Source: Cytophaga sp. FL35 (lineage in GTDB: Bacteria; Bacteroidota; Bacteroidia; Flavobacteriales; Flavobacteriaceae). Taken from it: a DNA stretch of 64,000 bases. The notes beneath the pieces were generated by a model. That model was not told the DNA's origin. It ran no database searches and saw only the letters and a program-made list of their open reading frames with translations. This document shows positions 9,901 to 18,078 of the stretch, one piece after another. The position numbers were made by a program, and so were the translations under genes. The DNA lies in contig NZ_JACSOH010000015.1 in NCBI RefSeq assembly GCF_014349235.1, forward strand, positions 1 through 64,000. Direction: 5' to 3'. Positions within the stretch are counted from its first letter, which is position 1. The number at the start of each line of letters is the position of its first letter.

Positions 9901-10799
9901 CTGATATCGGTGCAAAGGAAAATTTTAAGAAACTTGTAATTGAAACAATAGATGAATTCAAAGGCAATAAAACAGTCCTAGGTTGGCAGTTAAGAAGTGG
10001 TAAGGATTGGGGTGCGAACGGTCTAACTGGTCGTCTTTCAGGTTCCTTTGCTCAAAGAATATACATTGCTTTTATAAGTGAGATTGCGAATGCCATAAAA
10101 GAGCATGATTCAACTAGGTTTCTTGGTTTGGAAATAAGATCGGAAGCCCATTTTAATCTTAATTTTTTGCAAGAAAAATTACAGGATAGGTCCTTTAATG
10201 TAGATGCGATCGGGCTTTCTATTTCAAGTCAGAGAGATGCATTAATGCATAATAAATTGTATGAAAATGATTCATCTTCAATTTACATAAGCAATTATTC
10301 AATTGAGGAGTATCTTGCAGCTAAAAAGCCCTTTTCCAAAAAGGTGGTAATTCTGGATAGCTGGCAGAATACCTATCAAGATATGAATGTGGGTTTTAAC
10401 GGAATTTTGGATTTTGAAGGAAGAAAGACACAAAGATTTTATAAACTCATGTCTAAGTGGAGCGCCTCTGAGCCTGAAACGCCGAGTATGCCAGACTTTA
10501 AAGTTGTAAGACCTGCAACCCCACTTTTTGCTGGAGAAATTGCAGATTATCATTTAGTTTTTAAGAATGGGAATAATTATCAATTACCTAATAAGGATTT
10601 GGGGTTGAAAGTGGAATGGCAACTGGTAAAAAAAGACCAATTTGGAAATCATCTAGCGATTAAAAAAATTGGAGAGGGACCGGTATCAAGATTGACTTTA
10701 CCAAGAAATCCTAATAATTATGAAATAATGGCAACGGTCACTGATGACAATATATCCTCTTTTTTCAAATGTGAATTGAATACACCCCTGCATTATTAG
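6999..10799 (+). CDS. Fusion: cellulose-synthase-like GT2, GH26-like domain and a degenerate glycosidase-like domain
   Basis: 1266 residues. Two N-terminal membrane helices (about 20-62) lead into a processive GT2 domain with DPDH (about 171), AEDMHTAML and QQLKWSRG (about 298), the D, DxD, ED and Q(Q/R)xRW-type motifs of cellulose synthases. Several membrane helices follow to about 550. Then comes a GH26-like barrel with RFAHEFD (acid/base Glu about 692) and LLSEFGS (nucleophile about 795), expected outside the cytoplasm. A third barrel-like domain (about 890-1165) has WQLRSG and ILDSWQ where catalytic Glu motifs should be, and a C-terminal Ig-like domain ends with a VTDDN segment like that of the upstream lipoprotein. 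It is probably a membrane synthase with its own hydrolase. The product is unknown; beta-mannan or mixed beta-glucan are possibilities. Confidence 0.82.
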   Translation: MDKKNYYTIKSPSRRESIIIRLMIIVGVLSLIVFFGYFFNPDHIGYVPLFVLLAFVFIYGAWRKLYLWYHYFSIKVPQRPSSEKPWKVDILTTYFPGEPYDMILNTLKAIQNISYPHTTYLCDEGNDAYLIEECKKLGIIHVTRHNRVNAKAGNINNALKQATGEICVILDPDHIPNSNFLDRVLPYFEDDKIGFVQIVQGYYNKYETLVARGAAEQTFQFYGPMMMCMNSYGTVNAIGANCTFRRKALDSIGGHAPGLAEDMHTAMLLHSKSWKSVYVPEFLAKGLVPADITSYYKQQLKWSRGTFELLYTVYPKLFKKFSLRQKIHYALMPFHYFIGFIYLLSFLIPILSLLLAKMPWTGNILEFIAMSTPVFLSGLLIRTYIQKWVIEENERGFHVIGGILQIVSWWIYLLGIIYTLVRKKIPYLPTPKDEQSYVNFTLLVPNLIIAVLSIGAVIYGLNKDLTPFSLVMSFFALLNALFMFFSFYLSSSSTNRNKILRNNLREKTVNQLSQVKRNFRNITNFIFVNIRILALPLLVLGILGSVFMLRSMNRNEWETISSKNTEVKDFRYLGIFQPEEDNGLSSLTTIDSIENTAGLKFNLVSVYSAWNNQNDSLLESTLTEIIDRGYTPLLTWEPWSSLMEQKDSISDLGKENKVLFHTVHGVFDNYIRKTANLLKNTGSSVFLRFAHEFDNPYYPWSNSGKNTNEDFIAAWKHIHHIFREEGAHNVLWVWNPWKSTDAFDYYPGELYVDWLGLNILDYGPYNKGGKHYSFNELYAPFEELQQKIDKPVLLSEFGSVNEKGAQTNWIKKAFKIIDQTDSEIKGLVFFNSKVDNNLPTSYSGLEQRLDWSVNFSKLGSDTLVVESADRSSKASDTKFLKNHNKKVILENGLRGVVYNKADNWRKNRYTPSKDILEKDFGMMKELGVDFISVQPSKIYEHNLMKYAKIAGLKVLYNFQIPNDIDFLADIGAKENFKKLVIETIDEFKGNKTVLGWQLRSGKDWGANGLTGRLSGSFAQRIYIAFISEIANAIKEHDSTRFLGLEIRSEAHFNLNFLQEKLQDRSFNVDAIGLSISSQRDALMHNKLYENDSSSIYISNYSIEEYLAAKKPFSKKVVILDSWQNTYQDMNVGFNGILDFEGRKTQRFYKLMSKWSASEPETPSMPDFKVVRPATPLFAGEIADYHLVFKNGNNYQLPNKDLGLKVEWQLVKKDQFGNHLAIKKIGEGPVSRLTLPRNPNNYEIMATVTDDNISSFFKCELNTPLHY

Positions 10800-10959
10800 T
10801 GTAATTGACAATACTCTTATTGAGGATGTATTAATTTATCGAGTATTTCTTTTTTTAAGCCATCAAAATTCACACGAACCATCTTACAAAATTGCTTTAG
10901 TGTTAATTTATAGTTAATTAAAGTGCAATTTAACCTTACTATAATGTTAAGTTTTTGGA

Positions 10960-10967
10960 TACTTTTG
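10960..10967 (+). promoter_or_regulatory. Possible -7 box (TACTTTTG) for the membrane protein gene
   Basis: It matches the Bacteroidota TAnnTTTG consensus and lies about 25 bases before the ATG at 10993. I see no clear TTG -33 box at the right distance. Confidence 0.3.
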
Positions 10968-10992
10968 AGTATTTTGTCTCAAAATTTTCCAT

Positions 10993-11709
10993 ATGATCCG
11001 TTACTTAAAACGAAATTTTTCGAAGAGGCAAACCAATAAATTTCTAATTTTTCTCTTAGTCTTAGATTTTCTATTCATTTTGGGTCATATCATTATAGCC
11101 CTTAGATTTAATTTTGAACCAAGGTCTTTCATGGTTGATACAGATGGGGGCTACCCAGAAATTTTTCAATACATTAAATTCATCAGTATTGCTTTAATCT
11201 CCTTATGGCTAGTATTTACTCGCGATGAGTATGGTTATTTTGCTTGGTCTATTTTATTTACTTTTCTGTATCTAGATGATGCATATCAATTTCATGAAAG
11301 TGCGGGCGCCTATTTGGCGAGCTCCTTCAGTCTACAACCCATGCTAGGCCTACGTCCGAGAGATTTAGGAGAACTATTGTATGCTGGTTTTGCCGGAATT
11401 TTATTTTTGGTCTTATTACTTATCGGTTTTATAAGAGGGAGTAAAATTTACAAGGGCGAGGCTTTTGATATTTTATTACTCTTTTCCATTTTTATTTTCT
11501 TCGGTATTGGAGTGGATATGGCTCATCAGTGGGTAGTGGATATTTATATGGTCTCTGCTGTTTTTGCTTTGATAGAAGATGGAGGCGAAATGATTGGACT
11601 TAGTCTCCTTACATGGTACTTTTATTTTGCCGCAAAAAAGTCCTTGAGTGGAAGGAAATTTTTATATAAAGTGTTTTTTGAACATCCCATATTGGCACCA
11701 AATAGCTAA
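10993..11709 (+). CDS. Polytopic membrane protein of unknown function with conserved-looking DD/HE, DMxH and ED motifs
   Basis: 238 residues with about six predicted membrane helices. I do not recognise a named family. Polar groups sit in or next to helices: LDDAYQFHES (about residue 97), DMAHQ (about 177) and EDGGEM (about 196). Such a spread of Asp, His and Glu suggests a metal site or a membrane hydrolase active site, but this is inference. It follows the synthase fusion by 193 bases with a possible promoter of its own, so it may or may not belong to the same unit. Confidence 0.6.
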   Translation: MIRYLKRNFSKRQTNKFLIFLLVLDFLFILGHIIIALRFNFEPRSFMVDTDGGYPEIFQYIKFISIALISLWLVFTRDEYGYFAWSILFTFLYLDDAYQFHESAGAYLASSFSLQPMLGLRPRDLGELLYAGFAGILFLVLLLIGFIRGSKIYKGEAFDILLLFSIFIFFGIGVDMAHQWVVDIYMVSAVFALIEDGGEMIGLSLLTWYFYFAAKKSLSGRKFLYKVFFEHPILAPNS

Positions 11710-11804
11710 CTATAGTCCTAGGACGATAAGAGAGATTTGCAGTATGTAGAATGGATGAATTATGGAACAAGCGTTTTTGTTTTTTTAGAGAAATTGATGG
11801 CGGT

Positions 11805-12941
11805 CTAGTTAATTCTCTGCCAATTAACACCGTCACTTTGTAGCCATAGAACCCCGCCATCTATAGTAAAATTGAATTTGCTACCGTCTAAATTTACGTA
11901 AGGCACGGAAAGTTCCGTAGGAGCGCCACCCAAATCCTTGATGATTAGTATTTGTCCTTCATTGCGCGGGGCAGGTGGTAATGAGATTTTAGCAGTTTTC
12001 TTACTTATAATCACCGTGTGGTCAGATGGGTAAATCGCTCCTGTGGTTAATTCAATTCTTTTTACTGCAGTTGTTTCAGTTTTTTTTCCACCTCGCTCAA
12101 TGATAGCTCCATTTACTATCAGGTTGCCCCCAACATGCAAGGTAGCCTCGGGATTTGAAACCATAATTCCAACACGATTGCCGTCCCTTACGCGCACTAC
12201 CTCCCTCCCCTCTGAAACCAGGCCCACCTGTCCGGCTGAAGGTGCGAACATACCTGAATTGAAACTTCCGGTGAAGTGATAAGAAGGAAAACTTGCAGTA
12301 CCAAAAGAACTTGTTATTCTAGCGGACTTTAAAATTCCATCAACTTCTAGTTCGTTACTAGGGCTGTTGGTGCCGATGCCTAATCTTTTATTGGTATTGT
12401 CCCAGAAAAAATCCTCATTGGACTCAAATGGGGCACCATTGCTATCATTTGCAAAAAAAACAGATCCTGATGTTCCAACATGGTCACCACCAATGATTCC
12501 TGTGTTTAGAATTTGCTCCTCGTTTCGCTCATTAATATAAGTGTAAGTACCATCGTTATTGTTGATTATGGAGGTATTGGTCTCTGGAGCGCCGTGAATG
12601 GTCACAGGCCCCTCACTACCGGGAAAAGTAAAAGTGCCATCCTCATTTTCGATTATTGATAAACCCGTGCTTTCAGAACACAGGTTGAACCAAGAACTAC
12701 CTTGATAATAGAAAAGGCATTTCTCATCGGTGTTATATACGAGGGCCCCTTCAACTGGGCGCATCATCTCCATCTCAGACTTGTTCACCCTAGTTAAGAC
12801 CAGTGCCTTGTTGGGGCTTTCAAGTTCTAATAAGGAAAATTCATCTATCTGATCAGGGTTATCTCCAATCTTTACCTGGCATACTAATAACTGGACGGGA
12901 AGTAGAAAAAAAAAGAAAAATTTTGAATTGGATAACGGCAA
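11805..12941 (-). CDS. Secreted tail-fibre/adhesin-like hypothetical protein
   Basis: 378 residues with an N-terminal signal peptide (a run of Phe and Leu ending near VCQV). The middle contains motifs common in Bacteroidota surface proteins that resemble trimeric tail-fibre heads: an EGALVYNTDEKCLFYYQGSSW segment, an FWDNTNKRLGIGTNSP segment and NPEATLHVGG. The C-terminal part ends with a beta-rich module finishing in DGVNWQRIN. It is on the opposite strand to the polysaccharide genes around it. A surface or cell-wall-associated adhesin is the best guess. No enzymatic motif is seen. Confidence 0.6.
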   Translation of the reverse strand: MPLSNSKFFFFFLLPVQLLVCQVKIGDNPDQIDEFSLLELESPNKALVLTRVNKSEMEMMRPVEGALVYNTDEKCLFYYQGSSWFNLCSESTGLSIIENEDGTFTFPGSEGPVTIHGAPETNTSIINNNDGTYTYINERNEEQILNTGIIGGDHVGTSGSVFFANDSNGAPFESNEDFFWDNTNKRLGIGTNSPSNELEVDGILKSARITSSFGTASFPSYHFTGSFNSGMFAPSAGQVGLVSEGREVVRVRDGNRVGIMVSNPEATLHVGGNLIVNGAIIERGGKKTETTAVKRIELTTGAIYPSDHTVIISKKTAKISLPPAPRNEGQILIIKDLGGAPTELSVPYVNLDGSKFNFTIDGGVLWLQSDGVNWQRIN

Positions 12942-13137
12942 AGCGGGGGTATTATTATGTTTAAAACTAGGTACGTATGAAAAGGATAAATAGTTCTTTT
13001 TCTCAAGGTTTAGTCATGAGGAAGTATTTTCTAGTGAGCAAATATGCTGTGCTATAAAGTAACCTAATAAATTTGGATTCATCTAATATTGCCTGTTTCT
13101 ACGTACCTAAAGAAGTAGTTATACTAAAATTTACGTA

Positions 13138-13620
13138 ATGATATCCCCCAAATGGTTTGTTCTTTTAGTAAAGCCTCAAAATGAAATCAAAGTGGCATCG
13201 GCTTTAAATGCAAGAGGTTATGAAGTTTTTTGTCCTACAATTACTGAAATTAGGCAGTGGAGTGACCGAAAGAAAAAAATTAAAGTCCCTTTGTTCAAAT
13301 CCTATGTTTTTATCAAGATTCCTGACGCGCAGCGTGGTGATGTATTTGGTGTTACAGGAATAGTACGCTACCTCTTTTGGTTGGGTAGGCCCGCGGTGGT
13401 AAGGGATGAAGAAATAGATTTAATTAGAAACTGGTTGAATAATGAAGATGTGGATTCCATTTCATTGGAACAGTTAACGGCCGGCAAAAAAGTTGCTATT
13501 AAACACGGAGTATTAAGAGAGAAGAGGGCAATCGTGGAGAAAGTGGGTAGAAGTAAGATTGTTTTGATCTTAGAGGATTTGGGAGTAAAGGTATGTGTTC
13601 AGTTAAGAGATGTACTTTAG
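13138..13620 (+). CDS. UpxY-type NusG-like transcription antiterminator
   Basis: 160 residues of the NusG-paralogue family that leads capsule and exopolysaccharide operons in Bacteroidota. The N-terminal NGN domain begins WFVLLVKPQNEIKVASAL and contains the SYVFIKI strand and a VTGIVRYLFWLGRPA segment. A KOW-like domain occupies roughly residues 110-155. Such factors bind RNA polymerase at the 5' leader of their own operon and prevent early termination. The 388-base leader that follows holds a nested stem structure before the flippase gene, which fits that role. Confidence 0.9.
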   Translation: MISPKWFVLLVKPQNEIKVASALNARGYEVFCPTITEIRQWSDRKKKIKVPLFKSYVFIKIPDAQRGDVFGVTGIVRYLFWLGRPAVVRDEEIDLIRNWLNNEDVDSISLEQLTAGKKVAIKHGVLREKRAIVEKVGRSKIVLILEDLGVKVCVQLRDVL

Positions 13621-13820
13621 TAAAGAGAGCTTTCTTCTTGACTTTTGTTAACAAAAAGTTAATTCGTTTATGTGCAATTACAATTGGTTAATGTGGTTTT
13701 TTTGCATTGTTCATGAACGAAATATAAGTACTTAAAAATTTTAAATGCATTGTATTATGGTATTCTTAGTACTAAAAAACATTCAAAGAATTTAATGGAG
13801 CAATAGTTTTTTTAGACCAA

Positions 13821-13828
13821 TATCTTTG
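13821..13828 (+). promoter_or_regulatory. Possible -7 box (TATCTTTG) in the operon leader
   Basis: An exact match to the TAnnTTTG consensus about 180 bases upstream of the flippase start. No good -33 TTG box is seen. If used, transcripts from it would contain the nested stem structure downstream. Confidence 0.4.
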
Positions 13829-13882
13829 CCTTTATTTGGGTGCTTTTATTAGCATATTTCTTTCAGATTTTTCCCCTAGATG

Positions 13883-13942
13883 GACACAAGTATTGTGGGG
13901 CTCATGGGGCGGAGCCATAAGAATAAGTGATTTTTTTGTGTC
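13883..13942 (+). promoter_or_regulatory. Nested stem-loop in the polysaccharide operon leader (candidate UpxY target)
   Basis: GACACAA (13883-13889) pairs with TTGTGTC (13936-13942) and encloses a GC-rich hairpin GGCTC/GAGCC (13899-13903 with 13912-13916), which can alternatively pair as ATGG/CCAT. The GC-rich patch is striking in otherwise very AT-rich leader DNA. The position between a UpxY gene and the flippase gene suggests a pause or termination element. The rest of the 13621-14008 gap shows nothing else I can name. Confidence 0.5.
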
Positions 13943-14008
13943 TAAATTGCATTTTTGACTCAAAAAATAAACAAAAATATTATGCCAATTCGCAAATACA
14001 ATTTTTAA

Positions 14009-15532
14009 GTGACCCCTGCAAATAGAGTTATTGTTAATACGGCCATATTGTATGGTCGAATGGTGTTGACTGTAGGGGTGTCATTGTATTCAACTAGACT
14101 AATTCTAGATGCCCTAGGAAGTACAGATTATGGTATTTTTGAGCTGGTAGGAGGTATAATCGCCGTTTTGGCATTTCTAAAAAACACAATGGCCACCTCT
14201 ACCCAAAGGTTTCTGTCTTTTTATCAAGGCAAAAAGGATCTTAGGGGTCAAAAATCTGTCTTTGCTAATAGTCTTGCTATGCATATCGTAGTAGGAATAG
14301 TCATTGTTATCTTTTTGGCTTTTCTTGAATCATACTTATTCGAGAATTTTCTGAATATAGCAAATGGAAGAATATATGCTGCAAAGATTGTATACCGAAC
14401 GATGCTTGCCTCTTTATTATTCAGTATGATTAATGTACCGTTTATGGGTTCGCTAGTGGCTCACGAAAACTTACTCTTTGTGGCTGTTATCAATATTTTT
14501 GAGGCATTATCAAAGTTAGGTATTGCATTTGTTTTGATTTTAATTGATGAAGACAAGCTAATTATTTACGGTTATCTGATGGCCGCTTTGGCATTCGTGA
14601 CATTAATGTTATATATGGCCTTTTGTTTTAAAAAATACGATGAATGCTCCTTACAAGGTACAAAAATTGATAAAAAGCAAATAATACAGCTCTCTTCATT
14701 TGCGGGATGGAATCTTTTTGGTGCGCTCTGTGGTATGGGAAGAACACAGGGCTTAGCAGTGTTGTTGAATATATTTTTTGGTACTGTTATTAATGCTGCA
14801 TACGGTATAGCGAACCAATTGGCATCACAAATGAATTTTTTGTCAGCTACCATGTTAAGGGCGTTAAATCCGCAAATCATGAAAAGCGAAGGTTTTGACG
14901 ATAGGGAGAGAATGCTTAGGCTCTCTATGATAGCTAGCAAATTCGGTTTTTTTTTGGTGGCTGTAATTGCCGTACCCGCTATTTTTGAAATGTCTCACAT
15001 ATTAAAATTCTGGTTGAAGGATATTCCAAATTATACTACAATATTTGCACAGTTAATTTTGACTTCCATAATGTTGAACCAATTGACCATTGGTCTACAA
15101 TCTGCATTGCAGGCAACAGGAAAAATAAAGCTCTATCAAACACTGGTTGGAGGTGTGATTTTGATGACCTTACCTTTGGCATATTTGTTTTTGAAGATAG
15201 GATTGCCACCGTACTATGTTTTTATCAGTTATTTAATACTAGAATTGATAGGTGTTGTATTAAGAATTCTTATTGCGAAAAAAATCGCTAATCTTTCTAT
15301 AACCCTTTATTACAAACGTGTTTTTCATGGCCTAGTTATTCCATTGATATCATCATTATTATGTTGTTATGTGATAACTAGATATTTAACTATGGACTTT
15401 CGATTTCTAGTTACGGGAGGGGTATCAGCAGCTATGTTTGCTGTTACAATTTATGCTTTTGGTCTTTATGTAGATGAAAAGAAACTTTGTTTACAATTTC
15501 TACACTCCTTAATGAAAAAAATTAGAAAATGA
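14009..15532 (+). CDS. Wzx-type polysaccharide flippase (MATE/MOP superfamily)
   Basis: 507 residues with about 12-14 membrane helices spread over the whole length, matching O-antigen/capsule repeat-unit flippases, which move undecaprenyl-linked oligosaccharides across the inner membrane. It opens with a GTG codon whose product (TPANRVIVNTAILYGRM) fits the family start; no in-frame ATG fits better. The last bases overlap the next gene as ATGA, showing translational coupling. It is the first gene after the leader of the antiterminator-controlled operon. Confidence 0.88.
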   Translation: MTPANRVIVNTAILYGRMVLTVGVSLYSTRLILDALGSTDYGIFELVGGIIAVLAFLKNTMATSTQRFLSFYQGKKDLRGQKSVFANSLAMHIVVGIVIVIFLAFLESYLFENFLNIANGRIYAAKIVYRTMLASLLFSMINVPFMGSLVAHENLLFVAVINIFEALSKLGIAFVLILIDEDKLIIYGYLMAALAFVTLMLYMAFCFKKYDECSLQGTKIDKKQIIQLSSFAGWNLFGALCGMGRTQGLAVLLNIFFGTVINAAYGIANQLASQMNFLSATMLRALNPQIMKSEGFDDRERMLRLSMIASKFGFFLVAVIAVPAIFEMSHILKFWLKDIPNYTTIFAQLILTSIMLNQLTIGLQSALQATGKIKLYQTLVGGVILMTLPLAYLFLKIGLPPYYVFISYLILELIGVVLRILIAKKIANLSITLYYKRVFHGLVIPLISSLLCCYVITRYLTMDFRFLVTGGVSAAMFAVTIYAFGLYVDEKKLCLQFLHSLMKKIRK

Positions 15533-16920
15533 ACAGTATTACAGAAAGTAAAAAATTGAATGACACTGTTATTAAGGGCGGATATTGCATTGGTTGTGGT
15601 ATTTGTGCTACTGTGAAAAATTCTCCCTTTGAAATTAAATTTGATAACTATTCGAAATTACAAGCTAAGGTTGATGAAAATAGGGTGATTGAAGCTGATG
15701 CTAAAGTTTTAAATCTGTGTCCTTTTTCCAACGAAAGTAAAAATGAAGATGAAATAGGTGAAGAGCTATTTGGAAAGACGAACATCAAACATGATAAACT
15801 GGGTTACATTGATTCAACATTTGCAGGTTATGTTAATGAACATGAATTTCGAGATAAAGGAAGTTCGGGAGGAATGGGCTCGTGGATTTTATCTGAACTT
15901 TTAAATAGCAATTTAGTTGATGGTATAATACATGTAAAACCCTCAGAAGGAAATGTTCTCTTCAAATACACCATATCACATACAATCGAAGAAGTATCTG
16001 AAGGATCCTCCTCAAGATATTACCCTATAGAAATGGCAGAGGTGATAGGTTTGATAAGGGAAAACTCTGGCAGGTATGCGATAGTCGGCCTGCCATGCTT
16101 TATTAAATCGATAAGATTACTTGCAAGTCAAGATACGGTTATAAACGAGCGAATTAAGTTTTGTGTTGGTTTGGTATGTGGTCATTTGAAAAGTGCCCAT
16201 TTTGCTAGCATGTGGGGGTGGCAGCAAGGTGTTCATCCAGATAAATTGGAAAATATCAATTTTCGTCAAAAGTTAGATAACAATAATGCCAGCAAATATG
16301 CCGTGAAGATTTCATCTGAGGACAAAGATATTATTAGCCCTCCTGTAAGTGAGTTGTATGGAGCTAATTGGGGTTGGGGATTTTTTAAATATCAAGCGTG
16401 CGATTATTGTGATGATGTAGTGGGAGAAACTGCGGATATTTCTATAGGTGATGCTTGGCTACCAGAGTACGTTAGTGACAGTAAGGGGACAAATGTAGTT
16501 GTGATTCGAAATAAAATGATTTCAAATTTAATTCAAAAAGCACGCATAGATAAGCGATTGCATTTTGACGAAATTACTGCTGAAAAAGTGGTCCAGTCGC
16601 AAAGTTCGGGGTTTAATCACAGAAGAGAGGGATTGGCCTATCGATTGCATCTGAAAGACAAGAATGATGAATGGAGACCGAATAAAAGAGTACAGCCAAG
16701 TTCCAATCATCTAAGTAAAAAGCTTCAATTAAGACAAGAACTCCGTATGGACTTGGCGAATCAAAGTCATATTGCTTTTCAAGAGGCTTTGAAAATTGGT
16801 GAATTTAGTGAGTTCAAAAAAAAAATGGATCCAATCGTGAAAGATTATGAAGAAACTTACAAGATAACTTTGGTAAGAAAGGTTGTTAATCATGTAAAAA
16901 AAATATTAAATCAGATTTAA
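15529..16920 (+). CDS. FrhB-like (coenzyme F420 hydrogenase beta-subunit family) protein of polysaccharide synthesis
   Basis: 463 residues. The N-terminus has a ferredoxin-like cysteine group (CIGCGIC), and a second group CDYC sits near residue 290 before an ADISIGDAW segment, as in F420 hydrogenase/dehydrogenase beta-like proteins. Members in capsule clusters usually stand next to a polysaccharide pyruvyl transferase, as here (four bases apart). An iron-sulphur flavoprotein is expected from the family; its substrate in polysaccharide modification is not known. It overlaps the flippase stop by four bases. Confidence 0.82.
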   Translation: MNSITESKKLNDTVIKGGYCIGCGICATVKNSPFEIKFDNYSKLQAKVDENRVIEADAKVLNLCPFSNESKNEDEIGEELFGKTNIKHDKLGYIDSTFAGYVNEHEFRDKGSSGGMGSWILSELLNSNLVDGIIHVKPSEGNVLFKYTISHTIEEVSEGSSSRYYPIEMAEVIGLIRENSGRYAIVGLPCFIKSIRLLASQDTVINERIKFCVGLVCGHLKSAHFASMWGWQQGVHPDKLENINFRQKLDNNNASKYAVKISSEDKDIISPPVSELYGANWGWGFFKYQACDYCDDVVGETADISIGDAWLPEYVSDSKGTNVVVIRNKMISNLIQKARIDKRLHFDEITAEKVVQSQSSGFNHRREGLAYRLHLKDKNDEWRPNKRVQPSSNHLSKKLQLRQELRMDLANQSHIAFQEALKIGEFSEFKKKMDPIVKDYEETYKITLVRKVVNHVKKILNQI

Positions 16921-16923
16921 AAA

Positions 16924-18027
16924 ATGAAAATAGCCATCCTGACATTACCGTTCAATAATAATTACGGAGGCTTATTACAGTCGTATGCACTTCAAATTAT
17001 ATTGAAAAGACGCGGGCATGATGTCACTGTCCTTAAAGTGACTTCGATATTACCAGCCACTTCTTTTAAAGAATCTGTCTATAGGTTTTTGAAAATCGTC
17101 TTGGGAAAGGAACGTGAGAATCAAAAGAGATTAAAAAAAATCTCTAAAAACATGAAAGCTTTTGAAGAAATTAATATGAATACGACGGCTCCGATATATA
17201 GTCAAGAAGACTTTGGTTCCTATGACAATTTTGATGCATATGTTGTTGGTAGCGATCAAGTCTGGAGGTTTGATTACACCAAGGAACGCCGTAAAAATTA
17301 CTTTCTGGATTTTGTTACTAATCAAAATGCTTTGAAAATATCTTTCGCGGCCTCTTTTGGTATTGATGAATGGAAATTATCTAAAAGTCAAACACAAGAA
17401 TTATCAGAATTAGCCTCAAAATTTGACTCAATTTCTGTTCGAGAAAAGAGTGGAGTGAAGTTATGTCGTGAGCACCTAAATGTTACGGCAAGCCATATTT
17501 TAGATCCAGCAATACTTGTCGAACCGGAATTGTATACAGGTCTTATTTGCGAAAATAAATCTGATCATATACCTTCAAATGGTCTTTTGATTTATATGTT
17601 AGATTACGGAGGGGATAAACAAAAAACTGCTGAAATTATATCTAAAGAATTAAAATGTACTCCATTTAGAGTAGGCGTGCAAAAAGCTAATGAGGGGACC
17701 TTTGATGATAAAATGGTTTATCCTTCCGTTGGAAGTTGGATTGAAGGTTTCAAAAAAGCGAAGTTTATAATCACAGATTCATTTCATGGCTGTTTATTTT
17801 CCATCTTATTTAATAAGCCATTTATTGTCTATGGAAATACATCAAGAGGTATCACCAGGTTTGATTCTATTCTAGAAACATTTAATCTGAAGAAAAGATT
17901 TGTTATACATAGTAGTGAGATTAGTAGAAAAGTTCTGGAGGAAGGTATAGATTATGACAGGATAAACCAAATTATCGCAAGTGAGAGGGAGTTAGCCCAA
18001 AATTTTTTGGATAATGCTGGCCTCTAA
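16924..18027 (+). CDS. Polysaccharide pyruvyl transferase family protein
   Basis: 367 residues. It begins KIAILTLPFNNNYGGLLQSYAL, the usual opening of this GT-B-like family, and includes VVGSDQVWR and ITDSFHGCLFSILFNKPF, the latter being a hallmark of pyruvyl transferases. Those enzymes add ketal-linked pyruvate from PEP to sugar residues of exported polysaccharide, giving the polymer negative charge. It pairs with the FrhB-like gene upstream. A 51-base gap separates it from the first glycosyltransferase. Confidence 0.88.
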   Translation: MKIAILTLPFNNNYGGLLQSYALQIILKRRGHDVTVLKVTSILPATSFKESVYRFLKIVLGKERENQKRLKKISKNMKAFEEINMNTTAPIYSQEDFGSYDNFDAYVVGSDQVWRFDYTKERRKNYFLDFVTNQNALKISFAASFGIDEWKLSKSQTQELSELASKFDSISVREKSGVKLCREHLNVTASHILDPAILVEPELYTGLICENKSDHIPSNGLLIYMLDYGGDKQKTAEIISKELKCTPFRVGVQKANEGTFDDKMVYPSVGSWIEGFKKAKFIITDSFHGCLFSILFNKPFIVYGNTSRGITRFDSILETFNLKKRFVIHSSEISRKVLEEGIDYDRINQIIASERELAQNFLDNAGL

Positions 18028-18078
18028 GTTCCTAATCTGAATAAATTAATTGTTTTATTTTTTAGACTCCATTAATCA

